Source: Streptomyces cinnamoneus
GTDB taxonomy: Bacteria; Actinomycetota; Actinomycetes; Streptomycetales; Streptomycetaceae
NCBI RefSeq assembly: GCF_014650495.1
Contig: NZ_BMVB01000009.1
Span: 1-64,000 of the forward strand
Direction: 5' to 3'
Length of the DNA stretch: 64,000 nucleotides
The notes under the pieces are model-generated. The model ran no database searches. It worked only from the letters and a program-made list of their open reading frames with translations, and was not told where the DNA came from. Below are positions 22,901 through 30,446 of the stretch, in pieces (position 1 is the stretch's first letter; each line of letters starts with the position of its first letter). Both the position numbers and the translations under genes were made by a program.

Positions 22901-24694
22901 GCGGGTGATGTCCTCGATCCGCCAGGACGTCGTGCCGAGGGTGAACACGTCGCCGATCCGCGACTCGTAGACCATCTCCTCGTCCAGCTCGCCGACCCGG
23001 CCGCCGCCCTTCTTGGGGTCCGCGCCGGCCAGGAAGACGCCGAAGAGGCCGCGGTCGGGGATGGTGCCGCCGGAGGTGACGGCGAGCCGCTGCGCCCCCG
23101 GGCGTCCCGAGACGGTGCCGGCCGTGCGGTCCCAGACCAGGCGGGGCCGCAACTCGGCGAAGGCGTCGGAGGGATAGCGCCCGGCGAGCATGTCGAGGAC
23201 GCCGGTGTAGGCGGACTCCGGCAGGGCGGCGAAGGGCGCCGCGCGCCGGACCACGGCCAGCAGTTCGTCCACGTCCCAGGCGTCCATGGACGCCATGGCG
23301 ACGATCTGCTGGGCGAGCACGTCCAGCGGATTGGCCGGCACCCGCAGCGACTCGATGGCGCCCTGGCGCATCCGCTCGGTCACCACGGCCGCCTGCACCA
23401 GGTCGCCCCGGTACTTGGGGAAGACGACACCGGTGGAGACCGCGCCCACCTGGTGGCCGGCGCGGCCGACCCGTTGCAGACCGGAGGCGACCGACGGGGG
23501 CGACTCGACCTGGACGACCAGGTCCACCGCGCCCATGTCGATGCCCAGCTCCAGGCTGGACGTGGCCACGACGGCCGGCAGCCGGCCCGCCTTCAGGTCC
23601 TCCTCGACCAGGGCCCGCTGCTCCTTGGAGACCGAACCGTGGTGGGCGCGGGCGATGACGGGGGGCGCGCCCTTGGCCGGGCCGGACCCGCCCATCAGCT
23701 GGGCGGGGGAGTGGTGCTCCGGCAGGGGCTCGCCGGTGGCCCGCTCGTGGGCGATCTCGTTGAGACGGTTGCACAGCCGCTCGGCGAGGCGCCGTGAGTT
23801 GGCGAAGACGATGGTGGAGCGGTGCGCCTGGACCAGGTCGGCGATGCGCTCCTCGACATGGGGCCAGATCGACGGCTTCTCCTTGCCGTCGCCGCCCTCC
23901 TGCACCGGGGAGCCGCCGAGCTCGCCCAGGTCCTCGACCGGCACGACGACCGAGAGGTCGAACTCCTTGCCGGACGGCGGCTGGACGATCTCCACCTTGC
24001 GCTGGGGCGAGAGATAGCGCGCCACCTCGTCCACCGGGCGCACCGTCGCGGAGAGCCCGATGCGGCGGGCCGGGCGGGGCAGCAGGGTGTCGAGGCGCTC
24101 CAGCGACAGGGCCAGGTGCGCGCCGCGCTTGGTCCCGGCGACGGCGTGGACCTCGTCGAGGATCACCGTCTCCACGCCCGTGAGCGCCTCCCGCGCCGCG
24201 GAGGTCAGCATGAGGAACAGCGACTCGGGCGTGGTGATCAGGATGTCCGGCGGCCGTGTGACCAGCGCGCGCCGCTCGGTGGCGGGGGTGTCGCCGGAGC
24301 GGATGCCGACGCGGATCTCCGGCTCGGGCAGCCCCAGGCGCACCGACTCCTGGCGGATGCCGGTCAGCGGGCTGCGCAGATTGCGCTCGACGTCCACCGC
24401 GAGGGCCTTGAGCGGGGAGACATACAGCACCCGGCAGCGCTTGCCGCGTTCGGCAGGCGGCGGTGTGCTCGCCAGCCGGTCCAGGGAGGCGAGGAAGGCG
24501 GCCAGCGTCTTGCCGGAACCCGTCGGGGCGACGACCAGCACGTCCGAACCCTCGTCGATCGCCCGCCAGGCACCGGCCTGGGCCGCCGTGGGCGCGGTGA
24601 ACGCCCCCGTGAACCAGGCGCGGGTCGCGGGGGAGAACGCGGCGAGGGCCGATGCCGGGTCCTCCGCCGCCGGAGCTGCCATGTCGTCCGCCAT
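19943..24694 (-). CDS. lhr: Lhr-type DEAD/DEAH-box DNA repair helicase
   Basis: This 1583-residue protein is a large superfamily 2 helicase that unwinds RNA-DNA and damaged DNA. The N-terminal motor has Walker A VVAPTGSGKTLAAFLASLD, DEVH in VILDEVHAVAGTKRG and motif VI QRVGRAGHQVG. A Lhr winged-helix and beta-barrel core follows (FTLGTTSWRIEDITRDRV) and then the long C-terminal region (LQPVAE-like and winged helices, about 850-1583). ATG at 24694 (MADDMAAP) is chosen because CACGAT lies seven bases upstream, suggesting a leaderless start; ATG at 24703 is nearly as good. The downstream Nei2 glycosylase fits a repair operon. Confidence 0.92.
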   Translation of the reverse strand: MADDMAAPAAEDPASALAAFSPATRAWFTGAFTAPTAAQAGAWRAIDEGSDVLVVAPTGSGKTLAAFLASLDRLASTPPPAERGKRCRVLYVSPLKALAVDVERNLRSPLTGIRQESVRLGLPEPEIRVGIRSGDTPATERRALVTRPPDILITTPESLFLMLTSAAREALTGVETVILDEVHAVAGTKRGAHLALSLERLDTLLPRPARRIGLSATVRPVDEVARYLSPQRKVEIVQPPSGKEFDLSVVVPVEDLGELGGSPVQEGGDGKEKPSIWPHVEERIADLVQAHRSTIVFANSRRLAERLCNRLNEIAHERATGEPLPEHHSPAQLMGGSGPAKGAPPVIARAHHGSVSKEQRALVEEDLKAGRLPAVVATSSLELGIDMGAVDLVVQVESPPSVASGLQRVGRAGHQVGAVSTGVVFPKYRGDLVQAAVVTERMRQGAIESLRVPANPLDVLAQQIVAMASMDAWDVDELLAVVRRAAPFAALPESAYTGVLDMLAGRYPSDAFAELRPRLVWDRTAGTVSGRPGAQRLAVTSGGTIPDRGLFGVFLAGADPKKGGGRVGELDEEMVYESRIGDVFTLGTTSWRIEDITRDRVLVTPAPGIPGRLPFWKGDQLGRPLELGRALGTFLREIGGMAPGAARERLTAAGLDRWAADNVLGYLDEQRRACGHVPDDRTIVVERFRDELGDWRVVIHSPFGAQVHAPWALALGARLAERYGMDAQVMHADDGIVLRLPDADVMGLDLLDADPARQGAEYDSEQSPVGAADVTFDKGEVDGIVTDQVGSSALFASRFRECAARALLLPRRNPGKRTPLWQQRQRASQLLQVAGEFGSFPIVLEAVRECLQDVFDVPGLTELMGDVEARRVRLVEVTTPEPSPFARSLLFGYVAQFLYEGDSPLAERRAAALSLDSRLLAELLGQAELRELLDPEVLTELERELQWLTEDRKVKDAEGVADLLRLLGPLTNAGLAERGAGPQWAEELADARRAIRVRIAGQDHWAAVEDAGRLRDALGTALPVGVPEAFTEPVKDPLGDLLARFARTHGPFTSAQAAARLGLGPAVTDGALHRLAAGGRIVQGEFHPSGIGQEWCDAAVLRRLRRRSLAALRHELEPVPPATLAAFLPAWQHVGSHSLRGIDGLLRAVEQLQGAPVPASALEKLVLPARVRDYSPAMLDELTASGEVVWAGAGALPGKDGWVSLLLADAAPLLLPAPHPLELSPLHQAVLDALSGGYGLFFRQIADRVRAADPEAGDAAGTDARIAEVLWELAWSGRLTNDTLAPLRSLLGSGRTAGSTAHRAKRAVPRGRYGAFTGRPGLSGLTARATASRSGPPTVAGRWSLLPQREPDATLRAHALARTLLDRHGVVTRGAVAAEGVEGGFSAAYRVLSVFEESGQARRGYVVEGLGAAQFAMDGAVDRLRAAGTARERSGGAPAAPWDPQPAQPARRRAVVLAAADPANAYGAALTWPEPPAGAAHKPGRKAGSLVVLLDGALALYMERGGKTLLAWPQQEGAETAASDDPGLQEAAAALAEAARAGALGTVTVERINGAPALSAPLGPLLESVGFHATPRGLRLRAP

Positions 24695-24753
24695 GCACCC
24701 CATCGTGCACCGCACCACTGACAATGCCCCGGACGAGCAGGTCAGCGGTGGTT

Positions 24754-25692
24754 TCAGGCGGGGGCGGGGGCCTGGACGGGGTGGCCGTACGCCCGCAGCG
24801 TCAGCAGCGCGTCGAGGGTCACCATCGGCCGGCACTCCAGCGGCGTGCCCGGTGCCCACGCCCGCCAGCGGATCGGCCAGCCCCCGTCCTCCTCCTGGGC
24901 GGCGGCGAGGAACTCCAGCGACCTGCCCAGCTCGGCATCGGTGAACCACGGCCGGGCCAGCGAGCCGGGGGCGCGCGCGAAGTCGTGGGGGAAGTGGTAC
25001 TCGCCCGGCGCGTACCCCTCGGGCAGCGGGTACTCGTCCGCCCGCCCGGGGTCCAGGACGGCCAGCCGCTGCGCGCGCACGGTCCGTCCCAGGCGCTCGG
25101 CGGCCGCCTCGGCGCGCCGCCGGTCGGGCGCTCCGTCCAGGAACGCGACGGCGGCCTCGACCTCGTACGGATGCGTCCGCGCCCCCCTGCCGAGGGCGTC
25201 GACCGCCGCCCAGCAGAAGTCGGTGGCCCGGAACAGCCACGCGTGCCACACCTGGTTGCGGTGCAGCAGCCCCACCACGGGGCCGGTGGCGAGCAGATCG
25301 CTGGGCGGGTCGTCCACCACCGGGATCCACGGGGCGGCCGGATAGCCGCGCAGCGAGGGGTGGAGCGCGGGCAGTGCGCCGTCCGGGGTCGAGATCGCCG
25401 TGAGGTAGCGGCACACGCGTTCCACCCGGCGGTCCCGGCAGCGGCCGATCTCGTCCAGCACGCGCAGCGCGTGCGCCGTGTGCAGCGGCTGACTCACCGG
25501 GCCGCGCAGGTCCGGTTCCAGGGCGTGCCCGAATCCCCCGTCGTCGCCCTCGTACGCGGCCAGTGCCGCCTCGACGGCTTCGGGGCTGCCGCCGAGGAAG
25601 TGGTAGGCGAACCTGCGCTGCTCCAGGACACGGGCGGTGAGCCAGACGAACCGTTCGGCACGGTCGACAGCGGATGATCCGGGTGGGGCCAT
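24754..25692 (-). CDS. Prenyltransferase/squalene-oxidase-repeat-like protein
   Basis: The 312-residue product has alpha/alpha-toroid-type repeats: DDGGFGHALEPDLRGP, TPDGALPALHP and EEDGGWPIRWRAWAPG look like the QW/DGGW motifs of terpene cyclases and prenyltransferase beta subunits. The catalytic DxDD of cyclases is not visible, so the substrate is unknown. It may bind rather than cyclise a hydrophobic partner. ATG at 25692 (MAPPGSS) is preferred over the upstream GTGs. It lies just upstream of lhr on the same strand (59 bp) and is divergent from the DUF3046 gene. Confidence 0.6.
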   Translation of the reverse strand: MAPPGSSAVDRAERFVWLTARVLEQRRFAYHFLGGSPEAVEAALAAYEGDDGGFGHALEPDLRGPVSQPLHTAHALRVLDEIGRCRDRRVERVCRYLTAISTPDGALPALHPSLRGYPAAPWIPVVDDPPSDLLATGPVVGLLHRNQVWHAWLFRATDFCWAAVDALGRGARTHPYEVEAAVAFLDGAPDRRRAEAAAERLGRTVRAQRLAVLDPGRADEYPLPEGYAPGEYHFPHDFARAPGSLARPWFTDAELGRSLEFLAAAQEEDGGWPIRWRAWAPGTPLECRPMVTLDALLTLRAYGHPVQAPAPA

Positions 25693-25760
25693 GCACAAGA
25701 CCGTAGGGCGCGAAGCGCCGCCGGTCACCGCCTCGTGCACGGCTGCACTCTCAGGGGCGG

Positions 25761-25766
25761 GATACT
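25761..25766 (+). promoter_or_regulatory. Candidate -10 hexamer of the DUF3046 gene (leaderless)
   Basis: GATACT (A at position 2, T at position 6) ends six bases before the ATG at 25773, and no ribosome binding site is present. Confidence 0.35.
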
Positions 25767-25772
25767 TGGACC

Positions 25773-25967
25773 ATGCGGTTGACGGTCTTCTGGCAGCGGA
25801 TGGCGGATTATTTCGGCGCGGCGTACGCCGACTCCTTCGCGCGCGATCATGTGATGTCCGAGCTCGGCGGGAGGACCGTGCACCAGGCGCTGGACGCCGG
25901 CTGGAACGCCAAGGACGTCTGGCGCGGGGTCTGCAGGGCGATGGAGATCCCCGAGGACCGGCGCTGA
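25773..25967 (+). CDS. DUF3046 family small protein
   Basis: This 64-residue protein begins MRLTVFWQRMADYFGAAYAD and contains DHVMSELGGRTVHQALDAG and DVWRGVCRAMEIPEDRR, the full-length DUF3046 pattern. The family is confined to actinobacteria and is usually found just upstream of recA. Function is unknown. The compact acidic/aromatic helical make-up suggests a soluble protein. It is separated from recA here only by an AI-2E family gene. Confidence 0.9.
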   Translation: MRLTVFWQRMADYFGAAYADSFARDHVMSELGGRTVHQALDAGWNAKDVWRGVCRAMEIPEDRR

Positions 25968-26032
25968 CGGCACCGCGGACGACGACCGGGCAGTCCGTTA
26001 CTCATTTCGTCCGATAGGCCACACTTGCTTTC

Positions 26033-27223
26033 GTGGCAGCCACAGAGGACACCCCGGACGACCCCCGACCGCCTCGGCCCGACGACGGTGCCCGCATGCC
26101 GCGCTGGCTGCCCCGGGCCGTGGTGGTGACGCTCGCCCTGTTCGCCTGCTTCCAGCTGGCCGTCTGGGCGTTCCATCAGCTCATCGGCCTCTTGGTCAAC
26201 ATCGTGATCGCGTTCTTCCTCGCGCTGGCCGTCGAACCGGCGGTCGACCGGCTGTCCTCGCGCGGCATGCGCCGCGGCCTCGCCACCGGTGTGATGTTCC
26301 TGGCCGTGACCGTCGCCTTCCTGGGCTTCTTCACGCTGCTGGGGTCGATGCTCGCCGGGCAGATCCAGACCATGGTGGAGAACTTCCCCTCCTACCTGGA
26401 CTCGGTGATCAGCTGGAGCAACCGGACGTTCAGCACCCACCTCTCCCGGGTCGCGATCCAGGAGAGCGTGCTGCACTCGGACTGGCTGCAGAAGTACGTG
26501 CGCAACAGTGCCAGCGGAGTGCTGGACGTCTCGGCCACCGTCCTCGGCGGCCTGTTCCAGCTGCTGACCATCCTGCTGTTCTCGTTCTACTTCGCGGCCG
26601 ACGGCCCCCGGCTGCGCCGCGCCCTGTGCTCGGTGCTGCCCCCGCACCGGCAGGCCGAGGTGCTGCGCGCCTGGGAGATCGCCGTCACCAAGACCGGCGG
26701 CTACATCTACTCGCGCGCCCTGATGGCGCTGATCTCGGGCATCGCGCACTACGTCCTGCTGGAGATCCTCGGCGTGCCCTACGCCCCGGCGCTCGCCGTC
26801 TGGGTGGGTCTGGTGTCGCAGTTCATCCCGACGATCGGCACCTACCTCGCCGGTGCGCTGCCGATCCTGATCGCCTTCACGGTGAACCCCTGGTACGCGG
26901 TGTGGGTGTTCTGCTTCGTCGTGGTCTACCAGCAGTTCGAGAACTACGTGCTGCAGCCGCGCATCACAGCCCGGACCGTGGACATCCACCCGGCCGTCGC
27001 CTTCGGCTCGGTGGTCGCCGGCACCGCGCTGCTCGGGGCGGTGGGCGCGCTGATCGCCATCCCGGCCACGGCGACGCTGCAGGCGTTCCTGGGGGTGTAC
27101 GTGAAGCGCTACGAGGTGGCCGGGACGACCGGCGCCACGGGCGGGGACGGGGGCCGCGGCGACGGCCGCCGCGGCCGCCCCTCGCTCTTCGCGCGCATGG
27201 TCAGGGCCTTGCGCAGGCGTTGA
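26033..27223 (+). CDS. AI-2E family transporter (PerM/YdiK-type membrane protein)
   Basis: The 396-residue multi-span protein has the UPF0118/AI-2E family pattern: an N-terminal hairpin of membrane segments (RAVVVTLALFACFQLAVWAF; IVIAFFLALAVEPAVDRL), a soluble middle (about 110-190), and a C-terminal bundle with LVSQFIPTIGTYLAGALPI and YQQFENYVLQPRI, the family hallmark. Autoinducer-2 export is documented only for some members; others act as Na+/H+ antiporters, so the substrate is open. The tail is Gly/Arg-rich. The GTG start at 26033 has no clear ribosome binding site; a start a few codons later is possible. Confidence 0.85.
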   Translation: MAATEDTPDDPRPPRPDDGARMPRWLPRAVVVTLALFACFQLAVWAFHQLIGLLVNIVIAFFLALAVEPAVDRLSSRGMRRGLATGVMFLAVTVAFLGFFTLLGSMLAGQIQTMVENFPSYLDSVISWSNRTFSTHLSRVAIQESVLHSDWLQKYVRNSASGVLDVSATVLGGLFQLLTILLFSFYFAADGPRLRRALCSVLPPHRQAEVLRAWEIAVTKTGGYIYSRALMALISGIAHYVLLEILGVPYAPALAVWVGLVSQFIPTIGTYLAGALPILIAFTVNPWYAVWVFCFVVVYQQFENYVLQPRITARTVDIHPAVAFGSVVAGTALLGAVGALIAIPATATLQAFLGVYVKRYEVAGTTGATGGDGGRGDGRRGRPSLFARMVRALRRR

Positions 27224-27300
27224 TCAAGGGCTTGTGCAGGCGCTGCTCCAGGGCCGCGCAGGTGTCGATCAAGGGCCGTCCGGCGCGCGGAGTGGCGCGC

Positions 27301-27330
27301 TTGACAGTAAATTCGAACATCCATTCTTAT
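27301..27330 (+). promoter_or_regulatory. recA promoter with LexA (SOS) box
   Basis: A perfect -35 TTGACA (27301-27306) is followed by TCGAAC (27313-27318), four bases, and ATTCTT (27323-27328). The core GAACATCCATTC is the SOS-box-like motif described for Streptomyces recA (consensus TCGAAC-N4-GTTCGA). The -10 must be within TTCTTAT near 27324-27330, so LexA would sit across the promoter. The untranslated leader to the recA ATG is about 120 bases. Confidence 0.75.
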
Positions 27331-27356
27331 GGGTGTCCCGGGCCGGCGGAGCCGAG

Positions 27357-27365
27357 TTATCCACA
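27357..27365 (+). promoter_or_regulatory. DnaA-box-like sequence in recA leader
   Basis: TTATCCACA is an exact match to the E. coli DnaA box consensus; the Streptomyces preferred form is TTGTCCACA. It lies about 30 bases after the recA promoter, within the leader. It is a single copy, so chance is possible. Confidence 0.35.
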
Positions 27366-27454
27366 GGCCGGGGCGACGCCCGGGCGCATTGTCAGTGGCA
27401 GGCGTTAGCGTCGTGGACGTGAAGCGATCGACTCAAGCAAACCGGGTGGAACCC

Positions 27455-28552
27455 ATGGCAGGCACCGACCGCGAGAAGGCGCTGGACGCCGCGCTCGCAC
27501 AGATTGAACGGCAATTCGGCAAGGGCGCCGTGATGCGCCTGGGCGACCGGGCGAACGAGCCGATCGAGGTCATCCCCACCGGGTCGACCGCGCTCGACGT
27601 CGCCCTCGGCGTCGGCGGGCTGCCCCGCGGCCGCGTGGTGGAGATCTACGGGCCGGAGTCCTCCGGTAAGACCACCCTGACCCTGCACGCCGTGGCCAAC
27701 GCGCAGAAGGCGGGCGGCACCGTCGCCTTCGTCGACGCCGAGCACGCCCTCGACCCCGAGTACGCCCGGGCGCTGGGTGTCGACACGGACAACCTCATCC
27801 TGCTGGAGATCGTGGACATGCTGGTCCGCTCCGGTGCGCTCGACCTGATCGTCATCGACTCCGTCGCCGCCCTGGTGCCGCGCGCGGAGATCGAGGGTGA
27901 GATGGGCGACTCCCACGTCGGTCTCCAGGCCCGTCTGATGAGCCAGGCGCTGCGCAAGATCACCAGCGCGCTCAACCAGTCCAAGACCACCGCGATCTTC
28001 ATCAACCAGCTCCGCGAGAAGATCGGCGTCATGTTCGGCTCCCCGGAGACCACGACCGGTGGCCGGGCCCTGAAGTTCTACGCCTCGGTGCGTCTGGACA
28101 TCCGCCGCATCGAGACCCTCAAGGACGGCACCGAGGCGGTCGGCAACCGCACCCGCGTCAAGGTCGTCAAGAACAAGGTCTCGCCGCCCTTCAAGCAGGC
28201 CGAGTTCGACATCCTCTACGGCCAGGGCATCAGCCGCGAGGGCGGCCTGATCGACATGGGCGTCGAGCACGGCTTCATCCGCAAGGCCGGCGCCTGGTAC
28301 ACGTACGAGGGCGACCAGCTCGGCCAGGGCAAGGAGAACGCCCGCAACTTCCTGAAGGACAACCCCGACCTCGCCAACGAGATCGAGAAGAAGATCAAGG
28401 AGAAGCTGGGCGTGGGCGTCAAGCCCGAGTCCCCGGCCGGCGAGCCCGGTGCGGACGCGGCCGGGGCCGCTGCCGACGAGCCCGCCAAGTCGGTGCCCGC
28501 CCCGGCGGCCAAGTCCGCGGGCAAGGCCGCCAAGGCCGCGGCCAAGAGCTAG
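27455..28552 (+). CDS. recA: Recombinase RecA
   Basis: This 365-residue strand-exchange ATPase has Walker A GPESSGKT at 66-73, Walker [20 protein letters not shown]-binding loop 1 [20 protein letters not shown] and loop 2 near [10 protein letters not shown]. RecA also promotes LexA self-cleavage, linking it to lexA at 59.2 kb. The C-terminal tail is extended and Ala/Lys/Pro-rich (about 335-365) rather than acidic as in E. coli, which is typical of streptomycetes. ATG at 27455 follows GGTGGAA; an earlier in-frame start would run into the regulatory leader. recX follows three bases after the stop. Confidence 0.98.
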   Translation: MAGTDREKALDAALAQIERQFGKGAVMRLGDRANEPIEVIPTGSTALDVALGVGGLPRGRVVEIYGPESSGKTTLTLHAVANAQKAGGTVAFVDAEHALDPEYARALGVDTDNLILLEIVDMLVRSGALDLIVIDSVAALVPRAEIEGEMGDSHVGLQARLMSQALRKITSALNQSKTTAIFINQLREKIGVMFGSPETTTGGRALKFYASVRLDIRRIETLKDGTEAVGNRTRVKVVKNKVSPPFKQAEFDILYGQGISREGGLIDMGVEHGFIRKAGAWYTYEGDQLGQGKENARNFLKDNPDLANEIEKKIKEKLGVGVKPESPAGEPGADAAGAAADEPAKSVPAPAAKSAGKAAKAAAKS

Positions 28553-28555
28553 CCG

Positions 28556-29170
28556 GTGACCCGGCGAAGCGAGTGGCCCGAGCCGCGCGAGCCACACGCG
28601 GGTGACCGCGACCGTACGGGCGGTGGCGCCCCCTCCCCGTCGAGGGCCGGGGGCGGAGCGCCACCGCCACCGGAGGAGCAGGCGCGGGCGATCTGCCTGC
28701 GCCTGCTCACCGGATCGCCCCGCACCCGCAAGCAGCTCGCCGACGCACTGGCCAAGCGCGGCATAGCGGACGAGGTGGCGGCGGAGGTGCTGTCCCGCTT
28801 CGAGAACGTCGGGCTCATCGACGACGCGGCGTTCGCCGAGGCGTGGGTCGAGTCCCGGCACCGGGGCAGGGGCCTGGCCCGGCGCGCCCTGGCGCGCGAG
28901 CTGCGCACCAAGGGCGTGGACTCCGCCCTGATCGACGAGGCGGTGGGCCAGCTCGACCCGGAGCAGGAAGAGCGCACGGCCCGCGAGCTGGTCGAGCGCA
29001 AGCTGCGCTCGACCCGGGGCCTGGACCGCGAGAAGCGGCTCCGGCGCCTCGCCGGAATGCTGGCCCGCAAGGGCTACTCCGAGGGCCTCGCCCTGCGCGT
29101 GGTGCGGCGCGCCCTGGAGGAAGAGGGCGACGACCCGGAACTGCTGGACCACTACCTTCCGGAGACGTAG
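28556..29170 (+). CDS. recX: RecA regulatory protein RecX
   Basis: The 204-residue product is the RecA modulator that binds and limits RecA filaments. The three-helix repeats are clear: RTRKQLADALAKRGI, FENVGLIDDAAFAEAWVESR, RRALARELRTKGVDSALIDEA and RLAGMLARKGYSEGLALRVV. The first ~40 residues are a Gly/Pro/Arg-rich disordered extension. The GTG start three bases after the recA stop indicates coupling and SOS co-induction. Convergent with the rhodanese gene. Confidence 0.93.
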   Translation: MTRRSEWPEPREPHAGDRDRTGGGAPSPSRAGGGAPPPPEEQARAICLRLLTGSPRTRKQLADALAKRGIADEVAAEVLSRFENVGLIDDAAFAEAWVESRHRGRGLARRALARELRTKGVDSALIDEAVGQLDPEQEERTARELVERKLRSTRGLDREKRLRRLAGMLARKGYSEGLALRVVRRALEEEGDDPELLDHYLPET

Positions 29171-29310
29171 GACCGGCGGCGCCGCCCCTCCCCCGGGGCA
29201 CCGCCGGGCGGCGAAGCCGCATGCGGGGCTGCGGCCGAACCTGCCGAGCCTGGCTGCGGCCGAACCCGGCTGCGGGCGGCAGCCGGACCGGGCGGCTTCA
29301 GCGGTGCCGC

Positions 29311-29706
29311 CTAGAGCGGCACCGGCCGGACCGGGGTGAGGACCGGCAGGCCCGCCGATCGCCAGGCTTGGAAGCCGCCCACCAGGTCGGTGGCCCTGTG
29401 CAGTCCCAGCTGCCGGAGCGAGACCGCGGCCAGCGACGACGCGTATCCCTCGTTGCAGATCACGACCACCCGCAGGTCGTGCCCGGTGGCCTCCGGGGCG
29501 CGGTGGTCGCACAGCGGGTCCAGGCGCCACTCCAGCTCGTTGCGTTCGACGACGAGTGCGCCCGGTATCGTCCCGTCGCGTTCGCGCAGTGCCGCGTAAC
29601 GGATGTCGACCAGCAGCCCGCCCGCCGCCTGCGCCTCGGCCGCCTCGGCCGGCCCGAGGCGTTGCAGCCCGGCCCGCGCCGCGGCCAGCAGCTCCTCGAC
29701 CCTCAT
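29311..29706 (-). CDS. Single-domain rhodanese-like sulfurtransferase
   Basis: The 131-residue protein has the rhodanese fold, with LLVDIRYAALRERDGTIPGA (CH2A-type motif), the active-site loop CNEGYAS carrying the catalytic cysteine, and LVGGFQAWRSAGLPV (CH2B motif). It would carry sulfur as a persulfide. The ATG overlaps the stop of the cysteine dioxygenase gene (ATGA), so both are translated together. The pairing suggests handling of sulfane sulfur alongside cysteine oxidation. Short for a two-domain enzyme but normal for a single-domain one. Confidence 0.9.
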   Translation of the reverse strand: MRVEELLAAARAGLQRLGPAEAAEAQAAGGLLVDIRYAALRERDGTIPGALVVERNELEWRLDPLCDHRAPEATGHDLRVVVICNEGYASSLAAVSLRQLGLHRATDLVGGFQAWRSAGLPVLTPVRPVPL

Positions 29707-30248
29707 GCCCATTCCTCCGGCAACTCGACCTGTTCCAGCCGCAGCACCGGACCGCTCCGGCTGTAGCGCCGCATCATGGGCAGCGGCGGGTAGTAGGCGT
29801 GCACGGAAATGGCGTGCTGCTGCGACGACGCGTTGAACACCTGGTGCACGTGGTGGGGGCCGAACGCCCGGCCGCTGCCCTCCGTCAGCTGCCTCTCACG
29901 GTCGACGCCGTCCGCCAGCTCCAGCAACGTCCAACCTTCCGTGGGGAGTTGCGCGGCCAGCGACTGCTCGGTCAGCGATCCGGCCGCCGTGGCGAAGGCG
30001 CCGTGCGAGCCGCCGTGGTCGTGCCAGCCGGTGCCCGCGCCCGGCGGCCAGGAGATCAGCCACGCCTCGCTGCCGCCCGGCCCGTCGAGCCGGATCCAGG
30101 TGCGCCCCTCGGGATCGAGGGGCAGCGAAGAGACGAGCGTGGCGTCGGCCGCCGTGCGGCGCACGAAGCCGAGGAGATCGGCCTCCGACGGCCCACCGGC
30201 CCCGTGGGCGGCGGAAGGAGGTGTCGAGGAGCGGACGAAAGAGGGCAT
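29703..30248 (-). CDS. Cysteine dioxygenase family protein (cupin)
   Basis: The 181-residue non-heme iron enzyme is predicted to oxidise cysteine to cysteine sulfinate. The 3-His iron site is visible: GWHDHGGSHGAFATAAG gives two histidines and FGPHHVHQVFN the third. YYPPLPMMRRY near the C-terminus is typical of bacterial type I cysteine dioxygenases. The ATG at 30248 is preceded by AGGACGG. A Cys-containing leader peptide lies 79 bases upstream on the same strand, so cysteine-dependent attenuation is likely. Some homologues act on other thiols. Confidence 0.9.
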   Translation of the reverse strand: MPSFVRSSTPPSAAHGAGGPSEADLLGFVRRTAADATLVSSLPLDPEGRTWIRLDGPGGSEAWLISWPPGAGTGWHDHGGSHGAFATAAGSLTEQSLAAQLPTEGWTLLELADGVDRERQLTEGSGRAFGPHHVHQVFNASSQQHAISVHAYYPPLPMMRRYSRSGPVLRLEQVELPEEWA

Positions 30249-30327
30249 GGAGCACCGTCCTGAGTGATCGCGAAGAGGGTCCGCGGACGGGCGGCCGGCT
30301 CACGGCCGCGCGGCGGAAGGAAGCGGA

Positions 30328-30414
30328 TCAACGGGACGGACGACAGACACAGCCCGCGTAGCGGAGGAGGTCCAGATGGACCCTCCGCCAAAAACGCAGC
30401 CCGGTGTCAGTCAC
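30328..30414 (-). CDS. Putative cysteine attenuation leader peptide (28 aa)
   Basis: From GTG at 30414 to TGA at 30328 the minus strand encodes 28 residues, including RRVHLDLLRYAGCVCRPSR with Cys22 and Cys24 near the end. This matches the streptomycete leader peptides (Arg-rich, then H-x-DLLR-x-x-G-C-x-C-R) found before sulfur-metabolism genes. A hairpin at 30361-30388 spans the codons just before the two TGT codons. The next gene is cysteine dioxygenase. GGAG is only one base from the GTG, and a six-codon reading frame (ATG at 30431) ends in the overlap GTGA, so initiation may be coupled or near-leaderless. TACCGT (30439-30434) is a possible -10. Confidence 0.75.
   Translation of the reverse strand: MTDTGLRFWRRVHLDLLRYAGCVCRPSR
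30361..30388 (-). promoter_or_regulatory. Hairpin inside the cysteine leader ORF
   Basis: On the transcript, GCGGAGGGTCC can pair with GGAC, a two-base bulge and CCTCCGC, giving about 11-12 base pairs around an ATCT loop. A second, shorter hairpin (30291-30309, GCGGCC/GGCCGC) lies between the leader stop and the cysteine dioxygenase start. The two suggest alternative structures controlled by ribosome position. Confidence 0.5.
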
Positions 30415-30446
30415 GCTCCGGAGTCAACCATGACGGTACGGGCCGG

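Noticed and set aside
29171..29310. Terminator between recX and the rhodanese gene
   Set aside because: The sequence has repeated CTGCGGCCGAACC units, but no stem longer than a few base pairs could be drawn with confidence.
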